NCBI GenBank assembly: GCA_016288355.1
Contig: JAEEYY010000009.1
Coordinates: 1 to 17,865, forward strand
Length of the DNA: 17,865 bases
Source: Synergistes sp.
Lineage (GTDB): Bacteria; Synergistota; Synergistia; Synergistales; Synergistaceae
Direction: 5' to 3'
The notes beneath the pieces are model-generated. The model ran no database searches, was not told the DNA's origin, and saw only the letters and a list, made by a program, of their open reading frames with translations. The position numbers were made by a program, and so were the translations under genes. This document shows positions 13,306 to 17,865 of the stretch, piece after piece (position 1 is the first letter of the stretch; each line of letters starts with the position of its first letter).

Positions 13306-14045
13306 AAAAAGGGAATAGAAAAACGAACAACATTCCGATAAGGACGATAATACCGAATATGATAACCAGCGGAAGCGTATTCTGCGGGGTGTCGTCGCTG
13401 ATACTCACCGCACACGGGCGTTTTGTCCCCGCCGCGCTTCTTGTCTGCTTTGCGGTGTTTTTTGACATAATGGACGGACGCGTAGCGCGTACTTTAGGCG
13501 GAAGCAGCGCTTTCGGAGAGGAACTGGACAGCCTTGCCGACGCTATAAGCTTCGGCGTGGCGCCTGCCTTTCTTGTATATAACGCATATATAGGCCCTGA
13601 ATCAGGAGTTTACGGCCCGATATGCGCGGCATTTTTTACCCTCTGCGGCGTGCTGCGTCTTGCGCGCTTCAACGTGGCCCACGTTCCGGCAGGCCCGTTC
13701 CAGGGGCTGCCTATCCCGGCCGGCGGTCTTATGCTGGTCTCGATGGTGATAGCACGCGTACCGGCAACGCCTCTGGCGGCGATGGCCGCTCTCTGCTTCA
13801 CAGGAGCGCTGATGGTGAGCTCTCTTCCGTACTGCAACGCCAAGAAGCTTAAAAAGACAAACGTCAGCCGCGTGAAGCTATATGGAATAATGGCTTTTAT
13901 ATGCTTCTGCCTGATCGTACTGCGGGAAAAAGCTTTCCTCGTATTTTCCGTTATGTATATAGTTACCGGGCTCGTAGGCTTTGACGCTGCCGAATGGGTA
14001 ATGCTCGACTGTGAAGAGGACAGCCGGGCAAGAGAAAAAGAATAG
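13302..14045 (+). CDS. pssA: CDP-diacylglycerol--serine O-phosphatidyltransferase
   Basis: Makes phosphatidylserine from CDP-diacylglycerol and L-serine, the substrate of Psd. The 247-residue integral membrane protein belongs to the CDP-alcohol phosphatidyltransferase family. It carries a perfect D-G-x2-A-R-x8-G-x3-D-x3-D motif: Asp58, Gly59, Ala62, Arg63, Gly72, Asp76, Asp80. IIPNMITSGSVFCGVSSL at the N-terminus and GLPIPAGGL near residue 145 are typical for PssA. The hydrophobic segments and the rest of the sequence fit the type II (Bacillus-like) form. The start overlaps psd's stop codon by 4 bp. A strong terminator lies 34 nt after the stop, ending the gyrA-psd-pssA unit. Confidence 0.95.
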   Translation: MKKGNRKTNNIPIRTIIPNMITSGSVFCGVSSLILTAHGRFVPAALLVCFAVFFDIMDGRVARTLGGSSAFGEELDSLADAISFGVAPAFLVYNAYIGPESGVYGPICAAFFTLCGVLRLARFNVAHVPAGPFQGLPIPAGGLMLVSMVIARVPATPLAAMAALCFTGALMVSSLPYCNAKKLKKTNVSRVKLYGIMAFICFCLIVLREKAFLVFSVMYIVTGLVGFDAAEWVMLDCEEDSRAREKE

Positions 14046-14079
14046 GGACTGCTGCGAAAGTCCGGCAAGTTAATAAAAG

Positions 14080-14105
14080 ACCGGCTTCACAGGCCGGTTT
14101 TTTTT
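14080..14105 (+). terminator. Rho-independent terminator of the gyrA-psd-pssA unit
   Basis: ACCGGC (14080-14085) and GCCGGT (14093-14098) form a perfect stem with a 7-nt loop, followed by T8 in all, with A-rich sequence upstream that can extend pairing into the T-run. Confidence 0.9.
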
Positions 14106-14162
14106 GATTTACATACCGCTGAGCGGAGATCTGTATCATTTTTGAGGCAAAGGGGAGTTTTT

Positions 14163-15923
14163 ATGAAAAAGCTTATGACGGGCAACGAGGCTATCGCCAG
14201 AGGTGCCTGGGAAGCGGGACTGCACGTAGCCGCCGCATACCCGGGGACGCCTTCGACCGAGATTCTGGAAAATCTGGCGCAATACAAAGAAGTATATTCC
14301 GAATGGGCAACGAACGAAAAGGTCGCGCTTGAGGTAGCCGCCGGCGCATCGATGGCCGGAGGAAGGGCTTTATGCGCGATGAAGCATGTCGGACTGAATG
14401 TCGCGGCAGACCCGCTCTTCACGCTCGCCTATACCGGCGTGAACGGCGGTCTCGTCATTGTGACCGCAGACGATCCGGGACTGTTCAGCTCACAGAACGA
14501 ACAGGACAACAGATTTTACGCCTCTCACGCCAAAATACCGATGCTGGAACCTTCTGACAGCCAGGAGTGCCTTGACTTTGCAAAAGAAGCCTTTGAACTC
14601 TCCGAACGCTTCGATACCCCGCTGCTCTTCCGCGTATCCACCAGGATATGCCACAGCAAGACGCTTGCAGAGACAGGACAGAGGGCTGAAGTCGGGATAA
14701 AACGCTACGCGAAGGACCCTTCCAAATACGTTATGGCTCCGGCACACGCGAAAAGACGCAAAGCCGTGATGACGGAAAGAATTGCGGCGATGAAGGAGTT
14801 TTCCGAAAGCACCCCTCTCAACAGAGTCGAGTGCGGCAGCGGAAAGATCGGCATAATCACCAGCGGGGTATCCTACTGCCACGCAAAAGAGGTCTTCGGG
14901 GATGACGCGTCATATCTTAAGCTGGGCTTCACATGGCCGCTTCCCGAAAAAAAGATCCGTGAATTTGCGGCTTCAGTGGAAACGCTGTATGTAATAGAAG
15001 AAAACGAAGCGTATATAGAGTCATTCGTGAAATCTCTCGGGATCAGCTGTACGGGACGCGAAAAACTGCCGTGGATAGACGAACTTACGCCGGAGCGCGT
15101 CTACAGATCATTCTTCGGTGAAGATACACAGGGACACGGAAAGACCGATATAAACGTTCCGCCGCGTCCTCCGGTACTCTGCGCCGGCTGCACGCACCGC
15201 GGCTTCTTCTATGAGCTCGGCAAATACAGCGACGTCGTCGTTACCGGGGATATCGGCTGCTACACGCTCGGCATGGTGCCGCCGCTTTCGGTGACGGACT
15301 CGGTCGTATGCATGGGAGCAAGCGTTTCAATGGGGGCCGGCTTCTTCAAGGCGTCGAATAAAGCAGGACGCAAAGAAAAAGTCTTCGCGGTCATAGGTGA
15401 CTCGACCTTCTTCCACTCCGGCATCACCGGCCTGATAGACGCCGTCGTCAACAAGGCGCCGATAGTCGTGAATATCCTTGACAACAGGATAACGGCAATG
15501 ACCGGGCACCAGGAGAACCCGGGCACGGGACGCACTCTGATGGGAGAAGAGACTCAGCAGATAGACCTCAGGAAACTGTGCGTCGCGTGCGGAGTAAAAG
15601 AAGAAAATATCCGCCTTATCGACCCGTACGATCTCTCAGCGACGCGGGATGCGATACGCGACGGGCATGACGCGGCGGAACCTTTTGTTATCATAACGAC
15701 GTCGCCGTGCGCGCTTATAAAGGAAGTCGCAAAACGCAGAGCAAATATGAAATGCCGCGTTGACGAAGATAAATGCGTGAAATGCAAACTCTGCCTGAGG
15801 GCGGGGTGTCCTGCGGTCAACTGCAGGGACGGGCGGGTCTATATCGACCGTGCTTCATGCAACGGATGCACGGTATGTATGCAGATATGCCCGAAAAAGG
15901 CCATAGTCAGGGAGGGTGAATAA
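14163..15923 (+). CDS. iorA: Indolepyruvate:ferredoxin oxidoreductase, alpha subunit
   Basis: Oxidatively decarboxylates aryl 2-oxo acids (indolepyruvate, phenylpyruvate, 4-hydroxyphenylpyruvate) to acyl-CoA and CO2, reducing ferredoxin. The 586-residue protein has an N-terminal pyrimidine-type domain (AAAYPGTPSTEILENL, about 23-38; WATNEKVALEVAAGAS), a central TPP domain (VTGDIGCYTLG; IGDSTFFHSGITG...NILDNRITAMTGHQ, the GDS..LDN diphosphate-binding motif), and C-terminal ferredoxin-like clusters, C-x2-C-x2-C-x4-CP and C-x2-C-x2-C-x3-CP, for two [4Fe-4S] centres. The ATG at 14163 is chosen (GGGGAG 7 nt upstream); the frame extends to 14142 without a better site. iorB starts 3 nt after the stop. 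It supports fermentation of aromatic amino acids, typical of amino-acid-degrading anaerobes and archaea. Confidence 0.96.
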   Translation: MKKLMTGNEAIARGAWEAGLHVAAAYPGTPSTEILENLAQYKEVYSEWATNEKVALEVAAGASMAGGRALCAMKHVGLNVAADPLFTLAYTGVNGGLVIVTADDPGLFSSQNEQDNRFYASHAKIPMLEPSDSQECLDFAKEAFELSERFDTPLLFRVSTRICHSKTLAETGQRAEVGIKRYAKDPSKYVMAPAHAKRRKAVMTERIAAMKEFSESTPLNRVECGSGKIGIITSGVSYCHAKEVFGDDASYLKLGFTWPLPEKKIREFAASVETLYVIEENEAYIESFVKSLGISCTGREKLPWIDELTPERVYRSFFGEDTQGHGKTDINVPPRPPVLCAGCTHRGFFYELGKYSDVVVTGDIGCYTLGMVPPLSVTDSVVCMGASVSMGAGFFKASNKAGRKEKVFAVIGDSTFFHSGITGLIDAVVNKAPIVVNILDNRITAMTGHQENPGTGRTLMGEETQQIDLRKLCVACGVKEENIRLIDPYDLSATRDAIRDGHDAAEPFVIITTSPCALIKEVAKRRANMKCRVDEDKCVKCKLCLRAGCPAVNCRDGRVYIDRASCNGCTVCMQICPKKAIVREGE

Positions 15924-15926
15924 GCC

Positions 15927-16508
15927 ATGAAGGAGAACGGAACTAAAAATATTCTTCTGGTGGGCGTAGGCGGGCAGGGAACCATCCTTGCGTCAAAGAT
16001 CCTCTCAGAGGGTCTGCTGCGCCGCGGATATGACGTAAAAATGTCTGAGATACACGGTATGAGCCAGCGCGGAGGGAGCGTCAGCACCCACGTGCGTTAC
16101 GGAGAAAAAGTCTGCTCGCCGATCGTTCCCGAGGGCTGCGCGGACGTGCTCACCGCGTTCGAAAAAGCCGAAGCCGCCCGCTGGCTGCATTACCTCAAAA
16201 AAGACGGCACTCTCGTAGTCAACGACTTCGAGATATATTCTCTGCCGGTGCTGACAGGCGCAGCCGTTTACCCGCAGGGGATCATCGAGAGGCTCAAAGA
16301 AGACGTGGATAAAATAAAATGCGTGGACGCAGCGCGTATCGCGGAAGAGCTTGGCAACATCAAGGCGCAGAATGTGGTGCTTCTCGGTGCGCTCGTCAGA
16401 TCCCTCGGGCTCGGGGATCTCGACTGGGAGAGCGTGATGATGGATATAGTACCCGCAAAGCTGCTTGATCTGAACTTAAAAGCCTTTGCGGCGGGGCTTT
16501 CGCAGTAG
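15927..16508 (+). CDS. iorB: Indolepyruvate:ferredoxin oxidoreductase, beta subunit
   Basis: The gamma-type (catalytic) partner of IorA, 193 residues. NILLVGVGGQGTILASKILSEGL carries the GxGGQG motif of pyruvate/ketoisovalerate oxidoreductase gamma subunits; EIHGMSQRGGSVSTHVRYG is the family's second signature. The length and the gene order iorA-iorB are canonical. The ribosome binding site GGGAGGG lies within the end of iorA, so translation is coupled. The substrate class comes from the subunit pair, not from residues I can single out. It is followed by a weak hairpin and then a long perfect inverted repeat. Confidence 0.95.
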   Translation: MKENGTKNILLVGVGGQGTILASKILSEGLLRRGYDVKMSEIHGMSQRGGSVSTHVRYGEKVCSPIVPEGCADVLTAFEKAEAARWLHYLKKDGTLVVNDFEIYSLPVLTGAAVYPQGIIERLKEDVDKIKCVDAARIAEELGNIKAQNVVLLGALVRSLGLGDLDWESVMMDIVPAKLLDLNLKAFAAGLSQ

Positions 16509-16521
16509 ATACAAGTCTATT

Positions 16522-16541
16522 CTGAGTTCTCAGCCCTTTTT
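16522..16541 (+). terminator. Weak candidate terminator of iorAB
   Basis: CTGA (16522-16525) and TCAG (16530-16533) flank a 4-nt GTTC loop, followed by CCCTTTTT. The stem is short. The 20-bp inverted repeat a few bases further may do the work instead. Confidence 0.3.
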
Positions 16542-16547
16542 CCTCAC

Positions 16548-16596
16548 GAGAGTATGAAAGATTTTCTCGCTTTTACAGAAAATCTTTCATACTCTC
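16548..16596. repeat. Perfect 20-bp inverted repeat between iorB and the racemase gene
   Basis: The arms 16548-16567 and 16577-16596 are perfectly complementary over 20 bp, with a 9-nt loop. The arm sequence contains GAGAGTATGAAAG and is AT-rich. No T-run follows on either strand, so it is not a canonical Rho-independent terminator. The sequence composition changes just beyond it. It lies between convergent transcription units, so a bidirectional RNA-end or stability element is possible, as is a short mobile-element remnant. Confidence 0.75.
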
Positions 16597-16667
16597 ATAC
16601 ACAATGCAGGCTATATTAAAATACCGTATTGTCCTGTTGTCTCTCTTATCACAACTTTCAACAATAA

Positions 16668-17444
16668 CTACACATGTCCGTAGAAATCCCTGTGCACTGT
16701 TACAGAGTACGCGTAATCCATCAGCGTAGACCAGCTGAAAATAGGTATCCCGATGCGCCGTTGCGCTTCTCTTGCGAATGGCGGGTAGCCGGTGCATTCA
16801 AAAATCATTGCGCCCATATTTGGCGTTGAATCATAAAATTCATAAACGCGTTCCAGATATTCCTTCTTAGCTTTGTCGAAATTACACCGCGGTTTGCCGA
16901 TCCTTGTTCTCACATCCCACAGTAACCCCAGCTCCGGACAATGTCCGTCATCTCTCGCGCCGAACACAACATAATTGCTGCCGATTTTTACGCCGACATT
17001 TTCAAGAATTTTGTCCTGCATAAAAACTTTTGAAGCGCAAATTATTCCAACAACCTTATCCGGTCCGATAACGGACTGAGCCCAAGGAACCTGAAGGAGA
17101 CTGGTCAGAAATACAGGAACATCTACGGCAGCGCTTACCTGCTTTTGATAGTGCGCAAAGTAGCCGCACTCGCCAAGAATTGCTTTGCAGCCTTTCTCCT
17201 GCAGACGCCTGGCCGCAGCGATTACCTCAGGCAGATAGGTCTCCTGATTCTTTTCACGTACGAGCGCCTGAATCGTTAACCCCTTTGCTATATCATACTG
17301 AATATTATACGGAAATGCACTGGCATTTCTTACGTCTCCAGGGTATGCAGGATATTTTTCATCCACTAAAATAACACCTAATCCCGCACCCGAAATAAAA
17401 ACATCTTTGCATTCGATATAATTGATTTCTGGGTCTCTTAACAT
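16668..17444 (-). CDS. Aspartate/glutamate racemase-superfamily protein
   Basis: A 258-residue protein of the Asp/Glu/hydantoin racemase superfamily, which includes cofactor-independent racemases, maleate isomerase and arylmalonate decarboxylase. Two cysteines sit where the catalytic pair is expected: Cys93 in LGECGYFAHYQ and Cys217 in FECTGYPPFA. Both halves of the pseudo-duplicated fold appear complete. The N-terminal PAYPGDVRNASAFPYNIQYDI is typical of uncharacterised members. The ATG at 17444 has AGGAG 8 nt upstream. It lies 25 nt after the TRAP binding-protein gene on the same strand and is surely co-transcribed; thus a compound imported by that transporter, perhaps a carboxylate or amino acid, is probably its substrate (inference). 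Codon choice is more AT-rich than in the genes to its left. Confidence 0.86.
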   Translation of the reverse strand: MLRDPEINYIECKDVFISGAGLGVILVDEKYPAYPGDVRNASAFPYNIQYDIAKGLTIQALVREKNQETYLPEVIAAARRLQEKGCKAILGECGYFAHYQKQVSAAVDVPVFLTSLLQVPWAQSVIGPDKVVGIICASKVFMQDKILENVGVKIGSNYVVFGARDDGHCPELGLLWDVRTRIGKPRCNFDKAKKEYLERVYEFYDSTPNMGAMIFECTGYPPFAREAQRRIGIPIFSWSTLMDYAYSVTVHRDFYGHV

Positions 17445-17469
17445 TTTTTAATCTCCTGCTCTAAAAAAA

Positions 17470-17865
17470 CTATTTCATAGAAGCTTTCCAGGCCTCTATG
17501 GTCTGATCAAAGAATTTTTCTCCCAGGTCTTTCCTCAACTTCGGCCATACTTGCTCTTGAATCTTTTTCTGAAATGTCGTCAATTCATCGGGAGTCAATT
17601 TGCAAATTTCGATTTTTTTCTCTGACAAACGTTTTTCCCACATCTTCTGTTCTTCTGCCGCAACGGTGAAACGAGACTTTTCAAGTTTGTTTGCGATATC
17701 CATCATGATCTTCCTGTCCTGCTCCGGGATTGAATTAAATTTATCCTGGTTTATCAACAGGAAAAACATATCAAGCTGCACATTTGGGAATAAACATACC
17801 GTTATAACATCTCTCAGGGTAGTATAAATCGGTTCCGCTCCGGGGCCATAAACGCCGTCCACGAC
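17470..17865 (-). CDS. TRAP transporter substrate-binding protein (DctP type), C-terminal part, cut by window edge
   Basis: The last 131 codons of a periplasmic solute receptor of a TRAP transporter, which uses an ion gradient to import carboxylates and related compounds. The frame is open through the right edge. Features: YTTLRDVITVCLFPNVQLDMFFLLINQDKFNSIPEQDRKIM, typical of the C-terminal lobe of DctP-like proteins (mature domain, hinge and helix before W...LR), and a final helix ending IEAWKASMK. The signal peptide and the arginine that contacts the ligand carboxylate lie outside the window. The membrane subunits (DctQ/DctM) are not seen here and could lie further right. It is immediately upstream of the racemase-family gene in the same operon. 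Confidence 0.82.
   Translation of the reverse strand, partial: VVDGVYGPGAEPIYTTLRDVITVCLFPNVQLDMFFLLINQDKFNSIPEQDRKIMMDIANKLEKSRFTVAAEEQKMWEKRLSEKKIEICKLTPDELTTFQKKIQEQVWPKLRKDLGEKFFDQTIEAWKASMK

Noticed and set aside
14104..14139. Promoter-like TTGATT/TTTACA and TATCAT upstream of iorA
   Set aside because: Spacings of 20-24 bp are outside the normal range, so no promoter is called; iorAB must have one, but it is not recognisable.

Overview
This window looks like the chromosome of an anaerobic, amino-acid-fermenting bacterium, most probably of the phylum Synergistota. That placement is an inference from three things: an iorAB indolepyruvate:ferredoxin oxidoreductase, a TRAP-type transporter paired with an Asp/Glu-racemase-family enzyme, and moderately GC-rich genes with strong AAGGGGGG-type ribosome binding sites. 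No rRNA, tRNA, CRISPR array or insertion sequence was seen.

Layout. (1) 1-1151: the N-terminal part of an MrfA/YprA-like DEAD/DEAH helicase on the minus strand, divergent from a small DtxR-family metal-dependent repressor. (2) 1195-3109: a sodium:solute symporter on the minus strand. It is preceded by a near-consensus promoter, a 33-residue tyrosine-rich leader peptide, and mutually exclusive antiterminator and terminator hairpins. This is the most striking thing in the window. (3) 3217-4900: a minus-strand operon of a YgjV-like membrane protein, a hypoxanthine (deoxyinosine) DNA glycosylase and a GNAT acetyltransferase, with its own extended -10 promoter and terminator. (4) 5048-9436: carAB, with a strong promoter and terminator. 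(5) 9485-10165: an Lrp/AsnC-type regulator whose start is preceded by a perfect 9+1+9 palindrome next to a -10 element. (6) 10213-14105: gyrA, psd and pssA, tightly packed and closed by a strong terminator. (7) 14163-16541: iorA and iorB. (8) 16548-17865: a perfect 20-bp inverted repeat, then a visibly more AT-rich minus-strand pair: a TRAP substrate-binding protein, truncated by the window edge, followed by an Asp/Glu racemase-family protein.

How it fits together. The leader peptide has six TAT tyrosine codons within eight residues and a seventh shortly after. Its stop codon lies at the 5' arm of an antiterminator. This is the layout of classical ribosome-mediated attenuation, so the symporter is predicted to be switched on when charged tRNA-Tyr is scarce, and tyrosine (or a related aromatic compound) is the best guess for its substrate. 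IorAB, about 11 kb away, oxidises the 2-oxo acids made from aromatic amino acids, so the region may reflect an aromatic-amino-acid economy. The link between the two loci is inference only.

The housekeeping genes carry local oddities. CarB has a valine where the E. coli enzyme has an ATP-binding arginine (R715), and a poorly conserved effector loop. GyrA has alanine at the position equivalent to E. coli Ser83. These are read from my own translation and remembered alignments, not from a database search.
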